A stretch of DNA of 64,000 nucleotides from Daphnia pulex (lineage: Eukaryota; Arthropoda; Branchiopoda; Diplostraca; Daphniidae). A model generated the notes under the pieces. That model worked only from the letters and a program-made list of their open reading frames with translations. It made no database searches and was not told the DNA's origin. Of the stretch, positions 44,243-56,119 are shown one piece after another (the first letter of the stretch is position 1; each line of letters starts with the position of its first letter). The DNA is taken from NCBI RefSeq assembly GCF_021134715.1, contig NC_060022.1:4593001-4657000 (forward strand), in the 5' to 3' direction. The position numbers and the translations under genes were made by a program.

Positions 44243-46573
44243 ATGAAGATTCACCTTCTCGTATTTAGCCTGATCATTTATTCATCAGGAGTTTTTTGTA
44301 AGTATTTACAACGAATAAGAAATTAAATAAGATGCGTCAGGCAGAATAAATATCATAACTTTCCTCTCGATTCGTTTGATACAGCTGCACCTTTGGAGTA
44401 TTCGCTGGTAGATTCCAAGTCAGAAAAAGGACTTATAAGCTGTGCCCTTTGTAATTCCATCATCTCCGATGTATTCACGGGATTTGAAACTGGTCAAACT
44501 GACGAGGAAATCTCGGCTGGTATAGCCCAGCGATGTGAAACGCTCAATTTGTACAATTACAAAGTTTGCTACGGAACAGCTTTCATAGCCATGGTAAGCC
44601 GATGCGAAGCATCAATATTTATTTTATGCAATTGCACTAAAATAATGTTTCACACTTAGCCAACTATCAGGTACATCTACTCGCTGGGATTGGTCGAAGG
44701 AAATATTTGCGGCATGTTGTTGCAAACCGAAAATTGTGGATTTTCGGATCCTGGGTTGCTCGAATGGTCAGTTACACCCAGTTCGATTCCTAAACCACCC
44801 GTCACTGAACCTGCTTTGCCACCGGTATTGTTTCATTATTAATATTTGTTTTTTTTTTCAAGTTTTATTTAAAATTTTTAAAAATTGTATAACTCCCGGC
44901 GTGAAGGATGATTCTCCAACGCTGAAAGTGTTGCACTTGTCCGACATCCATTGGGATCCGGAATATCTTGAAGGATCGAACGCCGTGTGCACTGATCCGA
45001 TGTGTTGTCGAGCCTCGTCTGGAGATGTTGTTAACGCTACAGATGCAGCTGGATACTGGGGAGACCGTCGCGGATGCGACATACCTTGGCGGACCATTGA
45101 AAACGCCGTTGCTCACATCGCCCAACAACATTCGGTATTAATTGTTTATATTCCTGTCCTATGGAAAATCAATAAGGCAACGCATTATTTGACAGGACGT
45201 GTCTTACATCATTTGGACGGGAGATTTGATTCCTCACGATACCTGGTCAACCGACAAAGATGAAAACCTTATGATCATTGATAGTTTGATGACTCTAATG
45301 CAGCAATATTTCCCTGGAGTTCCTATGTATCCGACTTTAGGAAATCACGAGTCCCATCCAGTCAACACGTAAGTATAAATAACTCTTATGAGAATTAAAC
45401 ATTCCCTCTTCCATTAATTGAAATTGAAATATTATTATTTTTATAAATTCTTAGTTTTGCTCCGCCTGAAATTACTGATGTTGAATTCAACACTGCTTGG
45501 CTGTATGACGAAGCCGATCGACAATGGGCTCGATGGCTCCCGGCTGAAGTCTCCTCAACTGTTCGTTATGGAGGTTTCTACACTACACTGGCTCAACCGG
45601 GCCTCCGTATCGTCTCGATGAATATGAACTACTGCTACATTTTCAACTACTGGACTTACTACAAGTCCCAAGATCCAGCTTCGATTCTTACCTGGCTTAA
45701 TCAAGTCCTTGAAGATGCCGAATTAGCTGGAGAAAAGGTAAGTGATTTAATTAATACAAGCACTAATTTGCAAACGGTGCTGATAGAAATGTGTCCATCA
45801 GGTCCATATTCTCAGTCATATTCCACCTGGCAACGGTGATTGCTGGACGATCTTTAGTCGAGAGTTTGCCAAAATTATTAACAGATTTGAATCAACGGTG
45901 GCCGCCCAGTTTTACGGACACACCCACAACGACGAATATAAAATCTTCTACGATCTGGTCGAATTGGATCGAGCCGTTAATGTGGCTTTCGTCGCACCCA
46001 GTCTAACAGCCTCGTCTGATAACGCTGGTTATCGCATTTACACTATCGACGGCCCGAGACCCGGATCCACTTGGGTAAATGTTTGAATTGGCGCCCTTTA
46101 TCGACATGACTATTTAATACATCAATTTCAATGGCGTGTGAATATAGGCTGTGCTGGACCACAGTTCATGGATCATGAATCTGACGGTTGCAAATGCAGA
46201 TCCTTCCATCAGTCCCGTCTGGTTTGAATTGTACCAAGCAAAACAGGATTATGGTCTGACTGACCTGAGTCCCAGATCGATGGATGTCTTTTACCAACGA
46301 CTAGTGACTGACGACGCCCTCTTTCAATTGTATTTTGCGTAAGTGATTTATTGAAATTATAGAATGCGTCTTTCCTATATAATGCGCTGATCAAACAAAC
46401 TTTTTTGCTATTCAAGGCACTACTACAAAAAGGCAGAAGAAAGGCTTGAAAAAGGATGCGACGCTGATTGTCGCACCAAGTTACTGTGCTTCATCGTCAC
46501 CACCGATCCACTCGATCAAAGCCGTTGCCAAAATATACGTCGCCAGCTTTTGAGCCAGCATCCTGAATTCTAA
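44243..46573 (+). CDS. Secreted acid-sphingomyelinase-like phosphodiesterase, paralogue 1
   Basis: A member of the acid sphingomyelinase (SMPD1) family, zinc enzymes that cleave sphingomyelin to ceramide and phosphocholine in lysosomes or outside cells. The nine exons are 44243-44297, 44385-44593, 44660-44824, 44907-45134, 45196-45368, 45455-45737, 45802-46074, 46148-46338 and 46417-46573, giving 577 residues. A signal peptide (MKIHLLVFSLIIYSSGVFC) precedes a saposin-B domain (ISCALCNSIISDVFTGFE, then a CETLN and a VCYG Cys). The metallophosphoesterase core keeps all metal ligands: LHLSDIHWDPEY, WTGDLIPHD, TLGNHESHP, HILSHIPPGNGDCW and FYGHTHNDEY. The C-terminal Cys-rich tail ends in LLSQHPEF. 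Exon boundaries match the two downstream paralogues. Substrate specificity among SMPD1/SMPD3A-like activities is inferred only; the saposin domain argues for SMPD1 type. Confidence 0.94.
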
Positions 46574-46825
46574 ACAACTATCGTATATGATAGCCATTCC
46601 GCTTGAAAATTCCCGTCTGTGGGTTATCGCGCTACAATACAAATTATTACTCTGCCATTTTGAATTTCGCAATTCCGCTTTTTAAAATGATAAAGTGTTC
46701 CCGCCGCAACAACTTTAGCGCTAGAGGGCATTACGCCCGTTGTAAACAAACCAAAGTGTCAAATTTAAGAACTAAAAAAATTAGTTAAGTGATTCCTCCT
46801 ACTTCTTTTAAGGATATAATAGAGC

Positions 46826-49153
46826 ATGCCCTTAATAGTCAAGCAAAACCTATTTGTTCTGATTTTGTGTTTGATTGGATTATTGGACCGTTTAACTCCA
46901 TCACGTAATAACTAATTCTTGCAAATTTTACGATTTCGATTAAAAATTACACATAATTTGTCTATTTGCGTCTGTAGATGGGTCGATACAGGCAGTAACT
47001 GATGACAAGAGCACTTTGAAGTGTGCTCTTTGCAATGAAATTGTTGATGAAATTTTCAAAGGCTTTAACAATGGGATGACTGACAGAGAAATTTCCTTTC
47101 TGATTGGCCAAAGATGTGAAACCCTCAACATCTTCAATTTTAAACTCTGCAATGGCACAGCCTCAATTATCATGGTAATAGTAATAAAATCCTTTGACAT
47201 TCTCTGATAAAATGAATTCTCTTATTTTGACAGCCAACTATTAGGTATATGCATACCAATCAATTGCTCATCCAGGGCAACCTTTGTGGTATTTATCTGC
47301 AAGCTGACAATTGCTCCTTGTCAGATCCAGACAATTTAGAGTGGAACATCACCTCTAGTTCTGTCTCCAAGCCACCAATCACGCCATTTGTTCTACCATC
47401 TGTGAGTATAAGACAAAAAGAAAAATTAATTACAACACTAATCCGCTAATTTCTTGCGCTTAAAAGGTAGAATCTCCTACGATCAAAGTGCTACATTTAG
47501 CGGATCTTCATTGGGATCCGGATTATGTTGTAGGATCGAATGCGGTATGCAAAGAACTTGTCTGTTGTCGGGCTGATTCGGGAGACCTTTTGAACCAGAC
47601 AGACGCTGCCGGATACTGGGGAGATTATCGAAGCTGCGATTTGCCATGGTACACCATAGAGAAAGCAGTGGCCCACATGGCTGAGAAGCACTCGGTTTGT
47701 GTTAATACTTCAAGTACTGGTATACAAATTGAGATTAAAATTTTTTTTTTCCATTTCTACACAATCAGGACGCCGCTTACATCATATGGACAGGTGACTT
47801 GGCTCCGCACAATGTCTGGTCGACAAACAAAGAAGAAAACATTTACGTTATAGAGCGCTTAATGAATTTGATTCAGCAATATTTTCCAAAAACGCCCGTG
47901 TATGCGACTCTGGGAAATCATGAAGCCCATCCATCTGACACGTAATAATTCATATTACAGAGCGATATTTAAAACTGCGTCGAGTTATGTAATTCTTTTG
48001 TTGATTCCAATGGTATTGGCAGTTTTGCGCCGCCGGAGATAACAGACGAAGAATTTAACACTGCCTGGTTATATGACGTTGCTGCTCGACAGTGGGCCCG
48101 ATGGCTTCCGGCGGAAGTCGCTTCCACCATCCGTTACGGAGGTTATTACACAGCCGTGATCCTGCCGGGGCTTCGCGTGATCTCACTAAACACAAACTAC
48201 TGTTACACGGGCAACTGGTGGACATTGTCCAAGTCGCAAGATCCTGCTTCCAGCCTCCTTTGGCTGAATAAGGTCCTAGAAGATGCCGAACGAGCCGGTG
48301 AAAAAGTATAATTTATTAATTACTGTCAATCAATCCTTTACGACATTCATTGATTAAATGTTGACAGGTTCACATTTTGAGTCATATCCCGCCTGGTAAC
48401 GGTGATTGCTGGACGATTTTCAGCCGAGAATTTTCAAAAATCATCAACCGCTTTGAATCGACAGTGGCCGCTCAATTTTACGGACACACCCACAAAGATG
48501 AATTCAAAATCTTTTACGATCTCGTTGATAGAAATCGGCCTACAAATGTCGCCTTCATCGGGCCCAGTCTCACGCCATTTACTGAACTCAATCCTGGATA
48601 TCGAGTCTACACGATTGACGGTAGTCGTCCTGGTTCCACTTGGGTTAGATCTTGATTACTTTTTGCCAAAATTATTATTCCCTATTTTAATATCATCGTA
48701 TACACCGCCGTGATAGGCTGTGCTGGACTTTGCCACTTGGGCTATGAACTTGACTGCAGCCAATCTTCTCGGTCCAAGTGTTGATCCTGTCTGGTTCGAG
48801 CTCTACCAAATGAAACAAGAATACCAGCTCAATGACTTGAGTCCAAACGGAATGAGCGTTTTCTTCCGGCGGATGTTGGTCGACGATGCCCTCTTTCAGC
48901 GATATTTCCAGTATGCACCAGTTATTTATTCGATCCGTTTTTACCCAATTGCGCAATGAGTAAATATTGAAACAAATTTGAATGATTGCAACACGTCAGG
49001 AACTATTATAGGAATTCGGACAGGAGAGTGCCGCAAGGTTGCGATGATGATTGCCGGTTGAGGCTGCTTTGCTTCACCGTCACAACGGATATCGCCGACC
49101 AAAGTCGCTGTGTGCAAATTGCGAAGCAAATACTAAAGCATGACGAATTTTAA
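46826..49153 (+). CDS. Secreted acid-sphingomyelinase-like phosphodiesterase, paralogue 2
   Basis: The nine exons are 46826-46904, 46978-47174, 47234-47401, 47467-47694, 47769-47941, 48023-48305, 48368-48643, 48717-48910 and 49000-49153, giving 583 residues. A signal peptide (LFVLILCLIGLLDRL) is followed by a saposin-B domain (LKCALCNEIVDEIFKGF). The metal-ligand motifs are complete: LHLADLHWDPDY, WTGDLAPHN, TLGNHEAHP, HILSHIPPGNGDC and YGHTHKDEF. Exons 4, 5 and 6 have exactly the lengths of paralogue 1 (228, 173, 283). It begins only 253 bases after paralogue 1 ends. The donor after exon 4 is GTTTGT and the one after exon 7 is GTTAGA, both weaker than the local norm. Several normally shared positions differ from paralogues 1 and 3 (for example SLNTNYCYTGNWW for SMNMNYCY), so it may have drifted in specificity. 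Confidence 0.93.
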
Positions 49154-49553
49154 CAAAATAAGACATTGTGCAATTGAGATATTTCTGAAAAACTTGCCAT
49201 GTTTGGATTGCCCGTTTGAATTGGACCACTCTAAAGATTACGCAGCAGGTTCATTCTGGCTATGTCGGCTATACTGCCTTGAAGAAAAAACATTTTCTTA
49301 AGAAAATAGATTTGTTTTGTGTGTGTGTTTTTCATTAATTCTTTTCCTTGATAGACGCCCTTCGACGTATATGGTCAAAATACTCATAGTAATTGGCATT
49401 TTATAAGATTGGCCCATAGCAAGATATAGTTGGAAATTTGGGTTTTTTGGCTTTCACTTTCAATTTAACTTTTGCCGAGTAAACCCAAAAATGGCCATAC
49501 AATGTTGTATTCCTTTTTACATTTACCGACTGTCCGAATTCATGTCATCTAGA

Positions 49554-49987
49554 TACATATCTCCAGTTATTTCCCGCCTGGTATGCTAATTGATGGACGA
49601 TCTTTAGTCGGGAATTCTTTAAAAATATAATAAGAATTATAACATTAAAAAGAGAAATAAAACATTTTCTATGAAGCAGCTGCTGACGTCACTCGGTCTG
49701 GTAATGTTTGGCCTTCATTGCACTTACTCTTGTCACCATTTTATACAACCTAAATCCGGGGGTACGTTAACTGACATCATCGATGGTCAACGGTTTGATT
49801 CAAGTTGGTGTTATTGTTGAAAGTTTCAGTGACGTATTTCTGATATCGTCATAACGTATGTTTTACAATTTAGGCCGTACTAGATTTCTCACACATGCCC
49901 ATGCTAGACGCAAACTTTAGAAGGTTCAGAAGTCGACCCGAGTGCTGCATGAATGACAACGCTCTTTCCCCAGGTCTATTTTGAGCA
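49554..49987 (+). pseudogene. Decayed sphingomyelinase paralogue (relic of exons 7 and 8)
   Basis: Three pieces align in order with the intact copies. At about 49556-49620, CATATCTCCAG then TGGACGATCTTTAGTCGGGA matches the HILSHIPPG..GDCWTIFSRE exon. At about 49740-49812, the bases match the end of exon 7 (ASL to the final TGG), still followed by a donor-like GT. At 49866-49873, CAATTTAG acts like the acceptor, followed by GCCGTACTAG..., matching the AVLD exon 8 start, and ending at CGCTCTTTCC.. like DDALFQLYF. Frames are broken and parts of both exons are deleted, including the GHTH stretch. It sits in the correct order and strand between paralogues 2 and 3. Confidence 0.8.
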
Positions 49988-50748
49988 AACCAACGAAAAT
50001 CAATCAGTAATGCATTTGAATTTGGCGCTATCACTTTCTGAGTCATTGGTAAGGAAATAACACACCCTCAGGACTACTAGGAGAAATGAGTTATATACAC
50101 AACTGATTTGAACAATTGCAATAAGGGAAGTTCAGACGTGCGGAATTTCACTTAGGAAACAAACCTATAATGCTAACCACGTCCTTCTCGGGAATGTATA
50201 TATGTACTATTCGATCAATGAAGCAATCAAAACCGCACTGATTGAAATAAGTATATTTTTACATCAAGGTTATTCAGGTATCCTTGTAGTTCAAAATTAG
50301 AGCTTAAGAACCATAAGGCAGGATAACTATAATACATTATCGAATTAGTCGTATATAGTTGGCGTATACTTGGTTTTGTTACACTTGTGTCGAGGTAAAT
50401 TTCCGGGGAAAACCAACAATTATATGCCATTAATACAGCGTTGATATTCAATGCTGTGTGGCGCTTTAAATAGCTTTATATGTGTTTTAATAGCTTTGAT
50501 GTAATTTCTCGCCTACTGGACCGTGTCGCTGTAGCAGATGGGATCATAGTTTTTACACGTTGTACAACACAGATGTGGTTTGTTAATCTGCAGAGTTTTC
50601 TATTTGATTTTTTCTCATGCAATATTACAATTCGTAATTGTAGCGCTCCCGTTCCGACGACGCGCTTTCCCCCACGTTCTCTTTGTTTGTTTGTTTATTT
50701 TTCACACACGTGAAACCGGGAATTGGAGCGTGATGGATAAGAAACTGG

Positions 50749-50786
50749 TATAAAAACCCAAGTAGAAGGATAGTACTGACATCAGT
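50749..50786 (+). promoter_or_regulatory. Orphan TATA box + arthropod initiator
   Basis: TATAAAAA begins at 50749 and an arthropod-type initiator TCAGT lies at 50782-50786, about 33-35 bases downstream. No convincing gene starts here. The first ATG, near 50865, opens only a 14-codon frame, with GTAACG inside it that could act as a donor. It may be a distant start for sphingomyelinase paralogue 3 or a remnant promoter of a lost copy. Confidence 0.35.
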
Positions 50787-51695
50787 CGACATTCAGCGGA
50801 CCAATCAAAAACATTCCTCCGGTTTTAGCTCAAAGGACGAATTCGTTATACCCCTTCGTGCAGAATGGAAATCACCGTCAAAGTAACGAAAATGGCGTTT
50901 TTTATTTGAATGTTTTATTGGATCACATTTCCATGTTTTAATAATTTGACATTTTCGGCTAAACAATTTATTTATATTTCGTATACTGTGTTACATCTAG
51001 GTCGTATTGGTGAAAACGCCTTAAAATATTCCCGTGTCCTTTTTGATTGTGTTGTGTGTCCTCCTCCTCGTGAAAAGACGTGACGACACCTTTAAGAACC
51101 GAGCGACGCGATATAACAAGGAATGGCGACTCTACGGATACGGGCATGGCGATTAATATCTTCTTATACAAAATATGAGGAAACTTCTTCTACTTTGGAC
51201 AAGTTGGCGCCTCTGCAATAACAAGACGTTTATCTCTTTTTATTTTTCAATTGGTTTGGAATATGCCTGATTTGCTTTGTATTTCGCTTGATATTATCTT
51301 TTTTTGGCAAAGCAACTGTAAATGAATCAATTTAAAAAAAGAAAATCAATTTGTGGGTTTGGTTGTCCAAGGGTTTGTCTGCCGATGACGTATATCACTG
51401 GATCGATAACAGTTTGAGTCAACGGAAAATACGCGATAAGCTATACATTACGGATGTCAAATAAGACTGACATTCGTTCCACCTGTCATAAACACGTGAT
51501 AATCTATAATCCTAACTCCAGACGACGGGTAAGAAAGATAGTCTGAAGATATGGCTGTGTAACATAAGTACAAAACAAGGACATGATTGAGCTTGATAAT
51601 TTAGACGAAATAGGTAAACGCTAGTCCGAGACCTTATAACTTGTCCTGATCCTTTATTTTCGTGACTGTTTGTCATAAGTGGTCGTTGACGCTGA

Positions 51696-54016
51696 ATGAT
51701 GCGCTGGTCCTCGTTAATCTTCATCGCCCTGTTGGGTGGCTCCTTTACACTACTCGAAGGTACATACAAATTATTGGCCGAATTAATTTCCATCAATCCT
51801 TCAAAACCTTTTTCGTCTTCATATAGGAGCGCCAGCTCCCGAAACAACCAAGTTGTCGCCATCTACTGAAGATGAAGACAAGAATATTTTTACTTGTAAC
51901 CTTTGCGAGGACTTTGTCAACGATATCTACGAGCTCTTACGAAATGGAACAGTAACCGACGAGCAAATTGTCGATTACATTGTCGGAATCTGCATCCGAT
52001 TGGATATTTTTGCCAATCCCGATCAAGTTTGTGGTGGAATGGCTCGCATCGCTCTGGTATGGTCTTCTGTACTAATCAAATTAAATGGTTATTAATTGAA
52101 TCGCATTTTCTCAATTGCTGCAGCCAACTATCAAGTACATTGACAGCACCGACGTGGTCAATGTCGGCAACGTCTGCGGAATGCTCCTGCAGGATCAAAA
52201 CTGCCAATTTTCCGATGTGCAACAGTTGGAATGGACCATCGACCTCAACGCCGAAACTAAGCCGCCAGTGAATCAACCAAGCCAACCTCCGGTATGACAT
52301 AATTATCTTTATAGAGGTTGAATTCTTATTCATTATCTTCTATTATAGGCAGGTTCACCAACTGTCAAAGTGCTACACTTGGCCGACATCCATTGGGATC
52401 CGGAATACCTGGCTGGATCGAATGCCGAATGCGGAGATCCGCTCTGTTGTCGTGAAACTTCGGGGGAAGTTGTCAACGTCACAGCCGCCGCCGGTTACTG
52501 GGGGGATTATCGCACCTGTGATTTACCCTGGTATTTAGTAGAAAATGCAGTTTCTCAAATGGCTGCACTACACCCGGTAAGAATAATGGCTCTAGAAAAA
52601 TTATTAAACCCAAATTAAATCAACGAGAGAATAATCGCTATTGATAACAATTTCAGGATGTTGCTTATATCATCTGGACGGGAGATTTGACTCCTCACGA
52701 CGTCTGGTCAACCGCTAAAGACGAAAATATCATGATCATTGATCGTTTAATGACTCTGATACAACAACAATTTCCCGGAGTTCCTGTATACCCAACCTTA
52801 GGGAACCACGAGTCTCACCCAGTCAACACGTAAATTCTTAAATTAACTTAATTTGAAATGAATTAGCTACAAATATTTGATATTGTGTTTTTATTAATGA
52901 CTCCAGTTTTGCTCCACCTGAAATTACTGATGTTGAGCTCAACACTGCCTGGCTGTACGACGAAGCTGATAAGCAATGGGCTCGATGGCTTCCGGCGGAA
53001 GTCTCGGCTACCATCCGTTACGGAGGTTTCTATACCGCACTGGTCCAGCCCGGTCTACGCATAGTTTCGATGAACATGAATTATTGCTACACACTCAATT
53101 ATTGGACATATTTCAAGTCACAAGATCCAGCCTCCAGTCTTCTTTGGCTTAGTCAAATTCTAGAGGAAGCGGAACTTAATGGCGAAAAAGTACAGTACTC
53201 TTTCTATTTCATTCCAAAATAATAGTAAAAATATAACTTCCATATTATAGGTTCATATTCTCAGTCATATTCCACCTGGCAATGGCGATTGCTGGACGAT
53301 TTTTAGTCGAGAATTCGCCAGAATTATCAATCGATTCGAATCGACTGTGGCAGCTCAATTTTACGGCCACACCCATAAAGACGAATACAAAATTTTCTAC
53401 GACACGGTCGACGTCGCTAGGCCTGTTAATGTGGCCTTTATCGCACCCAGTCTTACCACTTATTCTAAGCTCAATCCCGGGTACCGGACTTACACTGTCG
53501 ACGGACCAAGAACCAATTCCACTTGGGTATATGTTGCGCAACGTTAAAGAAACAACAAAATCTTTTAACAGCCCTAAATTCCTTAATTATTAAAGGCCGT
53601 ACTTGACATCAACACGTACATCATGAACCTGACGGACTCTAATCTAAAAGGTTCCGAAGTCGATCCGGTTTGGTTTGAACTCTATCAAGCTAAGCAGGAA
53701 TATGGACTTGATGATTTAAGTCCGCAGTCGATGGACACACTCTTCCAACGGATGGTGACCGATGACGCTCTTTTCCAGCTCTATTTCAAGTATACACGCA
53801 AATTAATTTTATAATGCATTTGAATTTGGCGCCGTATAACATGAACTTTGGTCTTTTAAAAGGAACTACCATAAGAATGCGGATCAGGTTGTAGCCGAGG
53901 GTTGCACAGGCCGCTGTCGCTCGAATATGCTATGCCGTATCGTCACCACCGACATTGCCGACCAAAGTAAATGCGATCAGATTCGTCACCAGATTTTCAG
54001 CCATCCCGAGTTTTGA
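51696..54016 (+). CDS. Secreted acid-sphingomyelinase-like phosphodiesterase, paralogue 3
   Basis: The nine exons are 51696-51759, 51827-52056, 52124-52291, 52349-52576, 52657-52829, 52907-53189, 53251-53526, 53596-53789 and 53863-54016, giving 589 residues. The signal peptide is MMRWSSLIFIALLGGSFTLL. A short Ser/Thr/Glu linker leads into a saposin-B domain (FTCNLCEDFVNDIYELL). The metallophosphoesterase motifs are complete: LHLADIHWDPEY, WTGDLTPHD, TLGNHESHP, HILSHIPPGNGDC and YGHTHKDEY. The C-terminus ends IFSHPEF like paralogue 1. Exons 3-9 match paralogue 2 in length exactly. Two ATG codons overlap at the start; the upstream one, at 51696, is used. A poly(A) signal follows at 54077. Function: probably sphingomyelin or related phosphodiester hydrolysis outside the cell or in lysosomes. 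Confidence 0.94.
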
Positions 54017-54076
54017 TGAAACTATAGCTATAAACCGCTGTCTGTATTATTTGTCTACATTTTTAGCCTATCGTCC

Positions 54077-54082
54077 AATAAA
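54077..54082 (+). terminator. Poly(A) signal of sphingomyelinase paralogue 3
   Basis: AATAAA occurs 61 bases after the stop codon at 54016. Confidence 0.6.
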
Positions 54083-54506
54083 AATACGAGTTATGCATGT
54101 CAGACAAAGCCACTTACAGAATCAAATATTGTAATAATTTTTAACGTCTAGATAAATGAAGTTAAGAAAATTAAGACATTTTACAGATAACAGTCTGGTA
54201 AGGTAAGTGACGGAGGATATTATCTTCCATGTTTGGTCAGCTATGTATTTAAATGTACACGGGAAGTGACGCTAGACGATTTCTGACACGTCCATTTGCT
54301 CACAAGTAGTTGCTCAACGTTTATCACTTGGATCTTATCAGCTGAGGGCTAAAAAATTCAAACGTTTGCGTTTCGTATCTGAAGTAGAAAAGCCACGAAC
54401 CAAAGAAACTCAAATTGTCTAGTATCCATCTTGGGCGAGTGTGCATCGGATTTTCCTTTTTTTCCACCTGCTTTTCTTTAGTTAGGGCGACACATAACGA
54501 CATAAA
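54083..54506. promoter_or_regulatory. Promoter region of innexin copy 1
   Basis: About 420 bases between the sphingomyelinase cluster and the first innexin. GATA-like TTATCA sites occur near 54320-54340. No TATA box or gene is clear. Confidence 0.35.
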
Positions 54507-55666
54507 ATGTTTCCAGATTTAATGGCCCTGAAGGGCCTTTTTAAAATTGATCCCATTAAAACCGATAACAATATATTTCGTTGCCACTACAAGTTGACGG
54601 TGATTTTTTTAGCTGTGTCGGCGACGTTGGTTTCCTTGAATCAATACGTCGGTGATCCTATCGATTGCTTCATCAACGCCGAAAAGAGTCCGTTTCCCAA
54701 CAAAGTTCTCGACAACTACTGCTGGATCCATTCTACTCATACCTTACCGAATCAGCCGGGCATCAAGGCGGACGGATCCATGGCCATTCCCGGTCTTGGC
54801 ACCCCAAAAGAAGGTGAAGAAATGAGATACCACAAGTACTACCAATGGGTTGGATTCTTCCTCATGTTCCAGGCCATCACCTTCTATTTGCCTCGCTTCA
54901 TCTGGAAATTCTGGGAAGCCGGAAGGATGAAGACCTTGGTGGAAGATTTGAGCTCTTCCGTCATGCCGTCAGAAGTTGAAAAAGCTGCCAAACAAAACCT
55001 AGTCGAATATCTTTTAGTCAATGTGAATCAGCACCAAATATACGCCTTCATCTTCTTCGGCTGCGAAGTGCTCAACGCCATCAACATCGTCGGTGAGATA
55101 TTCTTGGTGGACACGTTCCTCGGTGGCGAGTTCACTGAATACGGCGGAAATGTTCTCTCCCAAACCGGAATGGATCCGGAAGATCGTGTCGATCCAATGT
55201 CATACGTAAGGAATTAAGCCCGACATCTTGTAATTGTTACATAATGATTTAATCACGTCTTATTTTTTATTTTAAGGTATTTCCCAAAGTGACCAAATGC
55301 TTGTTCAAGATGTACGGCCCGTCTGGAACCGTCCAACGCTTTGACGCCTATTGCGTTCTACCCGTCAACATTCTGAACGAAAAACTGTTCATTTTCCTTT
55401 GGTTTTGGTACGTCATTCTCGCCGTTGTGACCGGCATCGGCCTATTGTACCGAATCTTCACTCTGGTTTTGCCCAAACTTCGAATGTTCCTCCTGCGGAG
55501 ACGAACCGGACGTGATTTAAATGTCCGCCAAGTCGAAACCGTCTTCCGTCGATGTCAGATCGGCGATTGGTTTGTCCTGATGCTCGTTAGTAGCAATGTC
55601 AACCAGTGGATCTTCCAGGAAGTGATAGACGAACTTGCTGAAAAGTTCAAAGGCAAAGACATTTAA
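54507..55666 (+). CDS. Innexin, tandem copy 1 (Inx2-like)
   Basis: Innexins form invertebrate gap junction channels and hemichannels in the plasma membrane. The two exons are 54507-55205 and 55277-55666, giving 362 residues. The family signature YYQWVGFFL lies near residue 110 at the second membrane segment. Four membrane segments are visible: KLTVIFLAVSATLVSLNQYV, WVGFFLMFQAITFYLP, the one around FIFFGCEVLNAINIVGEIFL, and FIFLWFWYVILAVVTGIGLL. The first extracellular loop has the two family Cys (DPIDCF, NYCWIHSTHTLP). The second has KCLFKMYGPSG and DAYCVLPVNILNEK. The cytoplasmic tail ends KFKGKDI. The closest recognisable type is Inx2. The next gene is a close paralogue with the intron after the same MSY codon. 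Confidence 0.95.
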
Positions 55667-56119
55667 AAAAACAATTACAAATTTTTGCAACTATAAGGCG
55701 ATGAATAATTAACCTTTCACCATTTGTAAATTAAGCGCGACGTTCAAAACCAAATTTCGAATGCAAAATTCTGCTCTTTAAAACGAGTCGCGCGTCTGCT
55801 GTTGTGTGTAGACCTTTTTTTTGAAATTGTATACAGTACACGGAAAATTTGTTAATTCTCATGTTCGCCTTTATTTGTATTACTCCAAAGTTCTTTCCTC
55901 CCTAGTTCAGACGTTTGTTCGTGTTTTTATCTTATCAGCTCAAAAGTGGAGACGCAACCCCCTAAAGTTTTCTTCCTTTCTTATCTCAAAAGTTGAAGTA
56001 GGCGGTGTACAATATTTAGTGTTTAGTGTAGCCACCTGAAAGAGCGTGTGACAACTGGCAACTGTCACTGTTGCTTCCCGTAATTGAATTAGGCTACGCG
56101 TTTCATTTTAAATAAAAAA
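55667..56119. other. Intergenic between the two innexins
   Basis: About 450 AT-rich bases: 3' UTR of copy 1 and promoter of copy 2. No gene is visible. Confidence 0.55.

Larger units (their letters stand above)
49154..51695. other. Intergenic region between sphingomyelinase paralogues 2 and 3
   Basis: About 2.5 kb. It holds a decayed sphingomyelinase copy (49554-49987) and an isolated TATA/Inr promoter-like site (50749-50786). The remainder shows no gene. Confidence 0.6.
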
